From NCBI RefSeq assembly GCF_032854445.1, contig NC_088307.1, positions 6,212,017-6,276,016 on the forward strand: a stretch of 64,000 nt of DNA. The letters are read 5' to 3'. The position numbers were made by a program, and so were the translations under genes. Each line of letters starts with the position of its first letter. Position 1 is the first letter of the stretch. The DNA comes from Liolophura sinensis. Lineage: Eukaryota; Mollusca; Polyplacophora; Chitonida; Chitonidae. The notes under the pieces are model-generated. The model was not told the DNA's origin and ran no database searches. It worked only from the letters and a program-made list of their open reading frames with translations. Positions 40,401 through 49,660 of the stretch are shown one piece after another.

Positions 40401-41016
40401 CATATAAATCCCATCTGTTGTAGGTTTGTAACAGAGATTATTACATATAAATCTGATATGTTGTAGGTTTGTAACAGAAATTATTACACGCAAATCTCAA
40501 ATTTACAAATATAGGACATTGTTAGAGATTTGTTGTGGGTTTGTAACCGATATTATGACATACAAATTCTACCAGTTGTAGGATTGTAGCACATACGTTT
40601 TTTTAGGTTTGTAGCACACATTATTAAATATCTGTTTGAGGTTTATAATGTACATTATTACATACCTGTTGTAGGTTTGTAACGGAGATTATTACATACA
40701 GATTCCATCCTTTGACATGAAACAACTGTGGCTGAGGAAGCAGGAGCAGCTGTGTCGCATTCCAAAGGGAAAAGTGTTCTACCCTGGGACGTTTGACTTC
40801 CCAATAGACTTTGAAACTGCCAGGCTGAAGGAGTCAGGTGTCGAAGTCCAGGTAGAGGCTGTCCCAGAAGCCATGTTTGACAAAATTGATATGTTCTTCC
40901 TGTGTGGCACTTGTGGCAAAGTATTCTGGGAAGGAACACATTTCACGAGAATCTGTGAGAATTTCTCAGATGTTTTACAGTTGGACCCTGCAGCCAAGAC
41001 TGTTTATAAATCTTGA
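22414..41016 (+). CDS. EXD3: EXD3 / exonuclease mut-7 homologue: 3'-5' exonuclease with Mut7-C domain, 16 coding exons
   Basis: Coding exons: 22414-23016, 23794-23847, 25515-25654, 26192-26295, 27808-27881, 28628-28666, 31372-31529, 32291-32456, 32895-32956, 34225-34361, 35354-35463, 36051-36318, 37309-37523, 38936-39082, 39461-39646, 40675-41016. All joins keep frame; the sum is 2,805 nt (934 aa), close to the family's usual length. The DEDDy exonuclease domain is seen as 'GVDSEW' (D454, E456), 'GYGLATDM' (D519) and 'YAALDAYVLL' (Y637, D641). The Mut7-C region starts near residue 723 ('TVVVDSMLQGLGKQLR') and ends with a Cys pair module ('SRCC', 'FFLCGTCGKVFW'). The N-terminal ~440 residues are helical. 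C. elegans MUT-7 acts in RNA silencing; the role of animal EXD3 is less clear. The donor of exon 9 (gtaggg) is atypical. Minisatellites fill several introns. Confidence 0.9.
23405..23645 (-). mobile_element. SINE family A in EXD3 intron 1
   Basis: Minus-orientation diverged copy: 'gtgttttatacctgatttaag' tail side, 'tgaccatcctcaggttgctg' body, degraded head ending 'ggccacagaggccc'. Confidence 0.75.
23940..25215. repeat. 22-bp minisatellite in EXD3 intron 2
   Basis: About 58 copies of 'ccttcccctaccattcgactgg' with interspersed variants (Cys/Phe-type substitutions, occasional 21-bp units). Pyrimidine-rich on the coding strand. It yields only artefactual Pro/Leu-rich ORFs. Confidence 0.93.
26296..27490 (+). 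repeat. ~107-bp tandem array copied from EXD3 exon 4 and its splice donor
   Basis: Eleven or so copies follow the genuine exon 4 (26,192-26,295). Each repeats the last ~70 bp of the exon ('agttccacttcaaaatcctc' to 'ctgtatggtatccctcc') plus the donor 'ggtgagtcacagtatgagt' and a short spacer. Donor positions are near 26,296, 26,402, 26,510, 26,614, 26,720, 26,828, 26,934 and 27,040, then more diverged. Confidence 0.9.
27610..27712 (+). mobile_element. SINE family C, 3' portion
   Basis: 'ctacccataaacctgacacc' and 'agcattaaacaccaaagg' match the fragment at 13,185-13,312. Another scrap follows at 27,750-27,785. Confidence 0.5.
27925..28155 (-). mobile_element. SINE family A in EXD3 intron 5
   Basis: Minus-orientation copy with intact tail and body ('tttacgccgtactcaagaat', 'cagcattatggtgggagg') and a shortened head ending 'agaggcccc'. 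Confidence 0.8.
28667..31371. other. EXD3 intron 6, no gene seen
   Basis: 2.7-kb intron. A 64-codon plus ORF at 28,884-29,078 has an acidic Asp/Ser end ('DISGQTSDSDFSDL') but no homology that I recognise and no splice sites; it may be transposon debris. The remainder is AT-rich. Confidence 0.5.
31205..31345 (+). mobile_element. SINE family A, 5'-truncated
   Basis: Plus-strand body and tail ('gtgaaatattcttgattaca', 'cgtaaaacacaaataaaat') immediately upstream of EXD3 exon 7. Confidence 0.7.
31665..31790. mobile_element. SINE family A fragments in EXD3 intron 7
   Basis: A minus-orientation tail scrap ('tgattggtgtttaatgctat') is joined to a plus-orientation body and tail ('ccaggtttcctcccagc' to 'gaaatattcttgagtacagc'). 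Confidence 0.6.
33010..34224 (+). repeat. ~23-bp array of 3'-splice-site-like units in EXD3 intron 9
   Basis: About 50 copies of a unit close to 'tgtttacctgtctctaccctcag'. Every unit has a pyrimidine tract ending in CAG followed by 'tgtt'. The true acceptor of exon 10 (cctcag|tgttgcactc, exon start 34,225) is the last unit, so the array appears to be the acceptor repeated leftward. Confidence 0.92.
34865..35217 (+). mobile_element. tRNA-derived SINE (family B), full length
   Basis: The head has 'gcacagttggtagagcg' (A box) and 'aggttcaatcctgg' (B box), like a tRNA gene with an insertion between the boxes. The body includes 'cctgtatcagtataatgg' and the 3' end 'gtacgacgttaaaccccaag' with CACT repeats. 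It lies in EXD3 intron 10. The internal pol III boxes and the presence of other copies make it a SINE, not a tRNA gene. Confidence 0.8.
36319..37308. other. EXD3 intron 12, nothing else seen
   Basis: AT-rich intron without repeats or ORFs of note. Confidence 0.6.
38170..38930. repeat. ~95-bp satellite in EXD3 intron 13
   Basis: Seven copies containing 'gttggggctgacacgtgaac' and 'atgtgcaaatcttgctctac'. The array ends a few bases before the acceptor of exon 14 but is not made of exon sequence. Confidence 0.88.
40375..40674 (+). repeat. ~43-bp array copied from the 5' edge of the last EXD3 exon
   Basis: Six or seven diverged copies of 'ttgtaggtttgtaacagag' plus 'attattacatata', leading directly into the genuine acceptor and exon start (ttgtag|gtttgtaacggagatt, 40,675). 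Each unit carries a TAG acceptor and the first ~25 coding bases. Confidence 0.85.
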
Positions 41017-41369
41017 ACCGTATCTTGATGGATCAGTTTTTCGTCATCTCAGTTTTAGTAGAACTACATTTTTGTTATTCTGTATACATGTTTGCCTGCT
41101 GCTATTTAAAAAGGTCCTCATATCATATTGTGTATGAACTTGAAGCCTTTCTTAAAATCCAGACCAATTCCTCATGTTTTTTCACATGCATACATGTATA
41201 TTTGTAGACCCAAAGGCCATTATCTCCCAATTATGGGCACTGTGTGTTACAAGTATGAATCTAAAGCAGTCATATGCTGTATCAAATAAAGCAAATATCT
41301 TTCAAACTCCACTCCAGACTCAAACAGATTTGTTAGTCTTGTTTTTACTTTTCATGAGAAACACAACTT

Positions 41370-41620
41370 GTACTCGTTAAGGTGGGTGATATCATAAGGA
41401 CCATATTATTACAAAGACTTCATGAAAAACACTACATGTACTTGTTAAGGTGGGTGATATCATAAGGACCATATTATTACAAAGACTTCATGAAAAAGAC
41501 TACATGTACTTGTTAAGGTGGGTGATATCATAAGGACCATATTATTACAAAGACTTTATGAAAAACGCTACATGTACTTGTTAAGGTGGGTGATATCCTA
41601 AGGACCATATTATTACAAAG
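41370..41620. repeat. ~64-bp tandem repeat downstream of EXD3
   Basis: Four near-identical copies of 'ttgttaaggtgggtgatatc' plus 'ataaggaccatattattac', starting about 350 bp after the EXD3 stop. Confidence 0.9.
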
Positions 41621-42218
41621 ACTCGGCACATCGATTCCTGTTTCATCATGTCCAGTTTAATTCAGGATAGACATGGACATGCGGTTCTTCTCTATACGTT
41701 GGCTGTCTTTTTTTTTTTTCAACTGGTGTTGTAAATCAACCTGCATTTCAGAATCTTTGACAAAACACACACACAATACTGAGAAAATTGATTCACTAAT
41801 TTATAGAAATTTGTCAAAGGCATGAAACTGAATTTCAGGTCTACAAAAACAACAATTGAGGACCAGTTTTACTTTTCACAAGTAGGTGACCTCCAATATG
41901 GTAGCTAATATAGCCATGATGGATCTATGTGCTGGCAGAAAATTCTGACGACTTCTGCAGAAAATTCACAAGCTGTTGACCAGTGAAGTTGCAAGTTAAA
42001 GGCAACAGGAGGAAACACTAAAACGAAGTACTGTATACATCAGATGAAAGAAATGCTGTCCAGAAATTTTTTTTTTTTTAAAAATTTCCAATAGGGTATA
42101 AGTGACAACACGTCCACATGTTTGTTTCAAGGCCCACTCGGCCAATGCATTCATAGATATATATTTACATGCATTTTCAGTAATGAAACCTTGCAGTCTG
42201 TTGTGTGTGTTGAGTGGC

Positions 42219-43120
42219 AAAAACCTGATGTGATGTCACTGGTTCCAATATCGTCAGAAAAGGCCACCATAAAAACAAAAAACGTGGCAAAAACCTGATG
42301 TGACGTCACTGGTTCCAATATCGTCAGAAAAGGCCACCATGAAAACAAAAAACGTGGCAAAAACCTGATGTGACGTCGCTGGTTCCAATATCGTCAGAAA
42401 AGGCCACCATAAAAACAAAAAAACGTGGCAAAAACCTGATGTGATGTCACTGGTTCCAATATCGTCAGAAAAGGCCACCATAAAAACAAAAAACGTGGCA
42501 AAACCTGATGTGACGTCACTGGTTCCAATATCGTCAGAAAAGGCCACCATAAAAACAAAAAACATGGCAAAAACCTGATGTGACGTCGCTGGTTCCACTA
42601 TCGTCAGAAAAGGCCACCATAAAAACAAAAAACGTGGCAAAAACCTGATGTGACGTCACTGGTTCCACTATCGTCAGAAAAGGCCACCATAAAAACAAAA
42701 AAACGTGGCAAAAACCTGATGTGACATCACTGGTTCCACTATCGTCAGAAAAGGCCACCATAAAAACAAAAAAACGTGGCAAAAACCTGATGTGACGTCA
42801 CTGGTTCCAATATCGTCAGAAAAGGCCACCATAAAAACAAAAAACATGGCAAAAACCTGATGTGACGTCGCTGGTTCCACTATCGTCAGAAAAGGCCACC
42901 ATAAAAACAAAAAACGTGGCAAAAACCTGATGTGACGTCACTGGTTCCAATATCGTCAGAAAAGGCCACCATAAAAACAAAAAACATGGCAAAAACCTGA
43001 TGTGACGTCACTGGTTCCAATATTGCCAGAAAAGGCCACCATAAAAACAAAAAACATGGCAAAAACCTGATGTGACGTCACTGCTTCCAATATCGCCAGA
43101 AAAGGCCACCATAGAAACAA
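42219..43120. repeat. 70-bp satellite with a TGACGTCA core
   Basis: Thirteen copies of a 70-bp unit; most contain the palindrome 'tgacgtca' (a cAMP-response-element sequence) and all carry 'aaaaggccaccat'. Copies are >90% alike by eye. The minus-strand Phe/Trp-rich ORFs in it are artefacts of the repeat. Confidence 0.93.
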
Positions 43121-43304
43121 AAGCTTCAAGTGCTTTTTATTGAGTTGAAAAAAAATAAAACAAACTTGCTCGTTCACCAGACATAAATTTCACGTCAGTA
43201 GTTTGTTTGCCTATCATACGCTGGTGAATAGCCTATGTGAGGTACTTGCTGGTTGTTGCTGAACACTTCGGGTACTTGGTATGATGAACGATTGATTGGT
43301 GTAT

Positions 43305-43390
43305 GTATGCTTCACTAAAGCTTTAGTGAGGCATTATCGCTAAAATATTTCACTTATGCAATGGCAGCCAGCATCGTGGTGGGAGGAACA
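43305..43390 (-). mobile_element. SINE family A scrap
   Basis: 'atatttcacttatgcaatgg' and 'cagccagcatcgtggtggga' match the family body; tail and head are missing. Confidence 0.6.
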
Positions 43391-43666
43391 TTTTGTGTAA
43401 CATTGCTTTCATTGTTATTGGACACCGACGCCTACGCTTGACGCACACCAAAAACTACGCCTGTACTGGGAGAGCTAAATATATGCAGACATGATTTTCC
43501 TTTTTCAGAAGATCATCCAATGCGAGTTGCTTCTGGTGATGTCAACAGACAACTGAACTTGATTCGGCACACACTGAGCAGTTGTAGTAAGATAACAGCC
43601 AGTCTTACGCAGATGACTGGAACAGAAACATTTAGTGCCTGAAATTTAATACATTAAACGAGCTTT

Positions 43667-43878
43667 AACTGGAAGGTGAAGTTTGATTGGAATTCTACTG
43701 AATGGAAGTCAGGAACGGAGAGATCATGTGAGAGAGCGCAAGCTAGAACTTTAAAGGTGAATGGCCACGCCTTTATAAGTAAGGGCGGGTAATGAAAATG
43801 CAAAATCCTGGGTGAGCACATAATCTCTATGTTCGTGACTTCCATTCGGTAGAATTCCAATCAAACTTCACATTCCAG
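43667..43878. mobile_element. MITE-like inverted-repeat element (~210 bp)
   Basis: About 40-bp terminal inverted repeats: left 'gaagtttgattggaattcta' at about 43,679 and right 'tagaattccaatcaaacttc' at about 43,850, each with matching 'ggaagtca' inner arms. No ORF inside. It is probably a non-autonomous DNA transposon. Confidence 0.7.
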
Positions 43879-44149
43879 GTAAGGCCTGTTTAATTAATTC
43901 TACCCCGCGTAAGTGACATCACTAAAAGACCATGTGAGACTTTAAAGCGGCGTGGTCATGAACACCAAAAAACATAAACACAAAACAATGTTTCAAATGT
44001 GTACTCACAATTTAATGAAATAACCTTGAATTTGCGAACTCCAAACAAGTAAAAGTGCGCATTTAGTACATTGATGTTGTTTCCCAACATTTCTCTTATG
44101 TTGCATAATTTTGAATAATATGAAACAATTAGCCTGGAATTTGTCATCC

Positions 44150-44626
44150 CTAGAGACCCACAACATTAGAATTAGAATAATTGTTTCTGTTGTAAAATTT
44201 CATATAAGTGCTCTTATTTGTCCACCCGCCACATTTCATGATTTGGTCAATGGGTGTGCCTCTACAAGCAGCGACTGAGGTAGAGGCAGACCTGGTACTG
44301 TGACTGGAATATCGACTAACGTCAATACCAGCTAAGGACAACACAGTTTTAAGATACCTGGAAACACTGTCTCTGCTAAGAGGCTCATGAGGTTTTTGAA
44401 AAGATATAAACAGTATGTCATTCTCTTGTCTGATGGAATTTGTCTTTGATATGTAGCGATTAAGACGAGTCACTGGGCACAATTTTGGTTCAGAATACTT
44501 CTCCAGCATGATAGGCAGCTGGTGTTTCCCGGGTCTGGTTGTTTTAAGTTTCTCAGTAAACACAACAGTACAAGTGGTTGGCATGAAATGTAGAAATGAA
44601 AGCCTTAACGTTTGTGGAGATTGCAC
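44150..44626 (-). pseudogene. Tyrosine recombinase C-terminal half (DIRS/Crypton-type)
   Basis: 158-codon frame with 'SRDSVSRYLKTVLSLAGI', then 'SSHSTRSASTS' (HxxR box) and 'KCGGWTNKSTYMKFYNR' (second His/Trp position and catalytic Tyr). This is the C-terminal catalytic fold of tyrosine recombinases, in the style found in DIRS-like retrotransposons. The N-terminal Arg box and any RT/RNase H are not seen next to it, so it is a fragment. Confidence 0.7.
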
Positions 44627-44827
44627 CCTCTGTCCTGTAGATAATGTTATTAACAGGGCTCATACACTCATTCACAGATGAAATTCCAGGAGTTTTCCAG
44701 GAGTTTTCCAGGTGTGTCACAGTAATTTTCCAGGAGTGATAATTGTTCACTTTGGCCGAAGTCAAACCAAACGACATTTCAGTTAGTTGTCCGGAGTTAT
44801 ACCTTCATCATCAAAAGGACTTCCACA

Positions 44828-45221
44828 GACCAGTTCAGTTTAAGAATGAAGGATTGTGAAATTCATATATAACAAAACACTGCTGTGCATAGAACAGTTT
44901 AGGGAGATTAACCCCTTATAAATTGGAGGTAAAAAATGATATTTAACTTCAACACTATTTGACCTGTCAGTCAAACACCAAATTACATTCTTTCAAGAAA
45001 TCATTGCCTATCATTCCCTTCTCATTTGCACAATAATACTATGTAAGGGGAAGGCAGTAATGCCCCTGCATGGTAAACATATGTATGGTTTGACAACACA
45101 TACCTTTTCTACCACCATTTCAAAAGAGGTGGATCTCCCTAACCTGTTGAATGATGTCACATTTCACAGAGCTCTCCAACCCAACCAATGCGCAAGTCTG
45201 AATTCTTAAACTGAACCGGTC
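44828..45221. mobile_element. MITE-like inverted-repeat element (~395 bp)
   Basis: 20-bp terminal inverted repeats with one mismatch (left 'gaccagttcagtttaagaat', right 'attcttaaactgaaccggtc'). There is no coding capacity. It is unrelated to the element at 43,667. Confidence 0.65.
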
Positions 45222-45523
45222 TATTTCAAAACTTATAACAGCCAGGACCCAATCCAGGCATCAAAACGTTTTTGTGATCCCAAATCACAAAATTATAAAC
45301 TGTGAAATTTTGATATCTACATTTGAATTTGAAGTCAAGTAGTGATAGTATATTTAACTGCCCTGGCTGTTTAGTATTTTCACAAGGGAGACAATCTCAC
45401 AAGTTTATGATACTTTATTCATGCAACAATATTGTTTTGCATCATAAAAAGTAGGAGTACATGACAGAGACAGTCAAACTGATTTCCCTGATCATGACAA
45501 GATGTCCAACAGCAATCACTTTT

Positions 45524-47239
45524 TTAACTCTTGCAGTCTCTCATCCAAGGTAGAAGCAATGGTGGCAAGTTCTTGTTTCTTCTGCTCGCTGTTCTTCGCA
45601 AACTGTTGGACTTTGTAACAAAGTCCAACTGCCCTGTCTCTTCTGCTTTTTCTGCAAATTTATCTGCAGATTGTGTCAAGGATTCAATGTCTCTTTCAAT
45701 GCACTTACGCTTTGTTTTCAGTTCATCTATTGGGTCCAGAACATGCTTTCTTTTGGCAAGTTTTTCTGCATTAAGTTTCTCTTCCCTCTTGGAATCTAAG
45801 TACAAGGAATACTTCTGTCTAGCAGAAGAACAGTACGTCAACATTTCCTGTGTTACTTCAATGTTTTTCAATCCGCCGATTCCCTTGAGGTGATCACACA
45901 CAAGTCGTTCAGATACAACAATTTGTTCAATCATGTTTTCTGTTTCAATCTGTCGGTTCACTGAGAAGCCTCTTTCGACCGTCGCTTGTCCATGCCACAG
46001 GAGAAGAAGGTTTTTCATAACATTCCACAAAGGTGCCATTCGCTGATTTAGGGCAACAGATTCAAACATCAGGGCATCTAGTCTACTCTCAGGTTTATGT
46101 GGGTCAAAGTTGGAAAATGTTGACATGTTACCAATAACAGTTGTTTCCAGAAATTCTTCAAACTGTAGGAGTACAGTGTCGCATGCAGATGCTCCTCCAC
46201 GCATTTGGTTGGCGTCCAGTAATGTGGCCAACAGTTTTTTCATGTTAGTGATGCACACGGTTTTGTTTGTTGCCATTTGTCTTGGGTCCAAACAAGAAAT
46301 TTGCAAAGTAAGGGGGTATTTAAGAGGAGATTTTTCAAGGAGCTTGCTAACAAGTTTGATAAGAAACCCTTTGCATTGCATGCGTAGCTCAAGGATCTCT
46401 CTGTCCCTAACTTTAGGCCCAGAGGAAGAGCTCTTGATTTTCTTGAGCTCCTTTTCTGCCGCAAACCCGAGATCAACATCAGTGTAGCTCTTGTGAAGAT
46501 CTTTGTCTTCAAGATTGATCTTAACAAGTTTGTTTACCGTGCTTATGTCCACATCTTCTTTGAGGAACCTTTTCATTAAAGATCGTATCAGACGAAACAA
46601 ATCCTCAGCCAGGAATGGTAGCATTGGTTTGTCAGTTTGGTATTGTGTCAAAAATGGCTGAATAGTTTTGGCAATAGACAAAAATGACAAAAGTTTTACA
46701 ACAATAATCTTGTCTTTGGTTGCATCTGATACAGTCTTGTATGAAACTGTCTTTGGGTTGTCACAATGTCCTTTATTAACCTGTTTCACATACTTCTGAA
46801 TGTTAAGCCATATGGAGAGTGCTCGTTCAACCACAGGAACATTCTCCACCCATCTGTGGGGGCAAAATTTCATTGGGAAAGTGGTTGATTCTGTACATTT
46901 AATGAAATCTTCCCTTCGTGCAGGCGTGTCCTTGAATAACGTGTAAAGGCCTCTCAACACATCCTGAATCTGCCAACCAGATGCACTTGCACCATCCTTA
47001 AATGCTCCATGTACGATATGAAGCCCACAGCTCCCAACATTCAGAAGAAAGTGGTCATAAGTGGAAGAGATCTTGGTTTGGAACATGCGATGAAATTTCC
47101 AGTTGACGGAAGGTCCATCCATGGACAGCTGTAGAAGTCTTCTCATATTGAGCCCGTCCGTGCCAGTTTCAAAGTGTTCGATCATGTCCTCAGCTGTGGC
47201 ATGTCCCATGAATAGAGAGGTGAAGTAATGGGTGCCAAC
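45524..47239 (-). CDS. hAT-superfamily transposase-derived protein, C-terminal exon
   Basis: An open frame of about 571 codons. It begins at a likely splice acceptor (minus-strand 'tttctcttttcag' then GTT at 47,239) and ends at 45,524. It has an RNase H-like core segment ('RLLQLSMDGPSVNWKFHRMF', 'CPHRWVENVPVVERAL'). Near the end is the hAT C-terminal dimerisation signature ('LLLLWHGQATVERGFSVNRQ'), followed by a Lys/Glu-rich coiled tail. No in-frame stop interrupts it, so it is either a recently active transposon or a domesticated ZNF862/KIAA-type gene. The N-terminal zinc-finger part is not in the 400 bp before the Polinton, so upstream exons may lie beyond it. A 25-nt perfect palindrome sits in the ORF near 45,604. 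Confidence 0.7.
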   Translation of the reverse strand, partial: VGTHYFTSLFMGHATAEDMIEHFETGTDGLNMRRLLQLSMDGPSVNWKFHRMFQTKISSTYDHFLLNVGSCGLHIVHGAFKDGASASGWQIQDVLRGLYTLFKDTPARREDFIKCTESTTFPMKFCPHRWVENVPVVERALSIWLNIQKYVKQVNKGHCDNPKTVSYKTVSDATKDKIIVVKLLSFLSIAKTIQPFLTQYQTDKPMLPFLAEDLFRLIRSLMKRFLKEDVDISTVNKLVKINLEDKDLHKSYTDVDLGFAAEKELKKIKSSSSGPKVRDREILELRMQCKGFLIKLVSKLLEKSPLKYPLTLQISCLDPRQMATNKTVCITNMKKLLATLLDANQMRGGASACDTVLLQFEEFLETTVIGNMSTFSNFDPHKPESRLDALMFESVALNQRMAPLWNVMKNLLLLWHGQATVERGFSVNRQIETENMIEQIVVSERLVCDHLKGIGGLKNIEVTQEMLTYCSSARQKYSLYLDSKREEKLNAEKLAKRKHVLDPIDELKTKRKCIERDIESLTQSADKFAEKAEETGQLDFVTKSNSLRRTASRRNKNLPPLLLPWMRDCKS

Positions 47240-47769
47240 CTGAAAAGAGAAAAGGATTAAACTTAAATAAATCATCATATATCAAAAGATTTATTTTCCT
47301 AGCATGATGAGCAACACATGCAAGGCTAGCACCAAATACTAAAGCTGTCCCATGTGCTCAAACAATGATAATGTAACTGGTTCAATTGTGTTAATACATT
47401 TAATTAAAAACACACATGCAAAGCGAGGCAAAAGTCAGCTTTTATTTTCTTTCTTGATTTTGAGCCATTGATAGTTAATATCTTATTTTTCATGACCTGT
47501 TCAACAAAAAACAAATAAGCTAGATACGATTATTATTGAGTATTAATCATGAATTTTGGCCTAAAATACATATAAACTTAGAGAAAAGGAAATTATAAAA
47601 ATTCTAGAATAATGACAAAATCCTCCATGTATTTTAATTATTTAGCTAAAGTGAAGTTGGCGGATAGCAGCAGGGGGAGCGAATGTACCAGCCAGTGGGG
47701 GAGGCGTGGGGCACGTGGGCGCCCCCCACCATGCTCTCCTTGGCCGGACCCCCCCCTGGCGCGCTCCCT

Positions 47770-48243
47770 ACGCGCGGATCATGTTTCGCGTACACAAATA
47801 ATTGTGTAGCTCGCGCGGATCATGTTTCGCGTACACAAATAATTGTGTAGCTCACGCGGATCATGTTTCGCGTACACAAATAATTGTGTAGCTCGCGCGG
47901 ATCATGTTTCGCGTACACAAATAATTGTGTAGCTCGCGCGGATCATGTTTCGCGTACACAAATAATTGTGTAGCTCGCGCGGATCATGTTTCGCGTACAC
48001 AAATAATTGTGTAGCTCACGCGGATCATGTTTCGCGTACACAAATAATTGTGTAGCTCACGAGGATAGCGTGCGTCGAGCGCGCACAATTACCCCAATTA
48101 TTTGTGTACGCGAAACGCGCCCGGCCTACATGCACAATTACCCCAATTATTTGTGTACGCGAAACATTGCTTGCCGCAGGCCGGGGCACGTACCAGGGCC
48201 CCCATGTTTTCGTATTAGAGAGATGCTGTAGATTAGGTATACT
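47770..48243 (+). repeat. Left terminal inverted repeat with seven 41-bp subrepeats
   Basis: Seven head-to-tail copies of a 41-bp unit ('cgcggatcatgtttcgcgta' then 'cacaaataattgtgtagctc') occupy 47,770-48,063. A non-repetitive ~180-bp inner part runs to about 48,243 and contains two inverted copies of the 'aattatttgtgtacgcgaaa' core. The inner part matches the reverse complement of 63,675-63,860 with about four differences in 190 bp. The unit holds a small hairpin (acacaa-ataa-ttgtgt). The TIR ends 8 bp before the first ATG, so it must supply the promoter and probably the replication origin. Confidence 0.92.
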
Positions 48244-48251
48244 TCAAAGAG

Positions 48252-48458
48252 ATGCCAACAGTCAAAGAACTGCGAGCTTTAGCAAGGAACTACGGGCTTC
48301 CCGGCAGGTCGAAGCTCAAGAAAGGCGACCTTATCGATGCGATAGTCAGGGCCCGTACACGCGAGTGGATAGAGAGAATCAAGCGGGCGCGGAAGACGGG
48401 GAGACTTCCAGCGATATCGAGAACCCACACAAAAAAGGGCAACGTCGTCGTGAACTAG
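48252..48458 (+). CDS. SAP-domain N-terminus of the replication protein
   Basis: ATG at 48,252, eight bases inside the TIR edge. 'MPTVKELRALARNYGLPG' followed by 'KLKKGDLIDAI' is the SAP pattern (two helices with a Gly turn), a DNA-binding module. The 68-codon frame ends in TAG because of the first frame change. It may be expressed as a short protein as it stands. Confidence 0.7.
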   Translation: MPTVKELRALARNYGLPGRSKLKKGDLIDAIVRARTREWIERIKRARKTGRLPAISRTHTKKGNVVVN

Positions 48459-49660
48459 CGCAGCTTGATGCCGAGGTCGGCGCCGCTTTACGTGCGAGAA
48501 AGTATGCAGCGGGCATCGCTCGAAATCCTCGTTTACGGTTTCATCCACAACAGAAATTGAGTAATCGAAAGAGCAAGCCCCATATCAGCCGTCTCACGAA
48601 ATCAAGGAAAGAGACCTTGGCATCTGCTATAGCACGGGAAGGGCCTGGAATCCTTGACCGGTATACTGCAGAACAGGAACAGCCCTTTATCGACCTGGAT
48701 CACCGGGTCCCTCACCCGGTACAGCTCCCAACTAGCGAGTGGGTTGAGATTCTTAACGACGCCAAGGACGAGTTTGAAGTTGATGGTGCCACTGCGGTCT
48801 TCTCCACGTGGAGAGTGGAAGAAGAAGACCCCCTTGACATTGGTGACGTAAAAATCACTAATGGTATGTATGCTGGAGCTGGTCGGCTATCTCTGGATGC
48901 AAAAATGTCAGATGAGAGGGCAGCACAGCTCCTGGCCGCTCTCCCCAAAGACGATAAATTCATCTTGAGGGTCAAATTCCTCCGAGAGCGGGCAGAAGGG
49001 GACTGGGCCGTCGAAGACAAATTCGACCCCATCCGTACTGAGAGGAAGAAAGGCCAGGGTGTCGTCGAGGTGACAAGCCAGATGGAGCCTGGTGTCCTGA
49101 CCGGAATTGACAGAGTGTTCTATGACAATGCCTACCCAGTCACTGCAGTTGCTTACGGCCTCTACCCCGTCCGGGATCCGGACCCCGCAAACTTAGCCCC
49201 ACTGAGGGATGGTGACTTCAACTGCGTAGCCCAAAGAGTCGTGGAGCACTTCGAAGGCGCACTGAGAGGTCATGGACTGACACAAGAAAGGCGAAGGAAG
49301 ATACAGGAATGGGAAGAAAGAGTTCATGAAACCGGTGCCACAGTTGGTGATGTGGCGACCCTAGAAAAGATCCTCAAGAGGGCAATCATCTTACGAGATA
49401 TCGCCGGAGAGGACATCTACAACAGCGGCAAGTACCAATTCGTTGGCAACGGTATCAAGAGAAAAATAGAGCTCATCAGCCACAACGGCCACGCCTGGTC
49501 CAAAGACCTCCACTTCCCCGAAAGCCGAGAGGTCCACATCTACGAGGGAGATGTCTGGCAGGCAATCCGTGAGGCTACCCAGGATGAGCCTCTGGCGGTG
49601 TGGCTGCTAGGCGGACAAGACAGACAGCTAAGTGTCGATCAGTTTGTTCTCCAGGACGGC
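48459..49660 (+). pseudogene. Middle segment of the replication protein (displaced frame)
   Basis: Open in frame 2 from before the SAP end to 49,762. The frame has no ATG until about 48,865, which argues for a frameshift rather than a separate gene. The content is charged and largely helical; it ends with 'HGHAWSKDLHFP' and 'VHIYEGDVWQAIREA', which lead into the polymerase core in the other frame. It probably corresponds to the terminal-protein/exonuclease-side region of a protein-primed polymerase; I could not place exonuclease residues with confidence. Confidence 0.6.

Noticed and set aside
42254..43177. Repeated Phe/Trp-rich minus-strand ORFs
   Set aside because: Products of the 70-bp satellite read in rotating frames.
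47770..48063. CRISPR-like array
   Set aside because: The 41-bp units are contiguous without unique spacers and are mirrored at the other end of the element; they are TIR subrepeats.
48104..48251. Extension of the middle polymerase frame upstream through the TIR as a protein start
   Set aside because: It begins with GTG inside the TIR; the same peptide appears at the other TIR, so it is repeat sequence read by chance. The ATG at 48,252 with a SAP domain is a better start.
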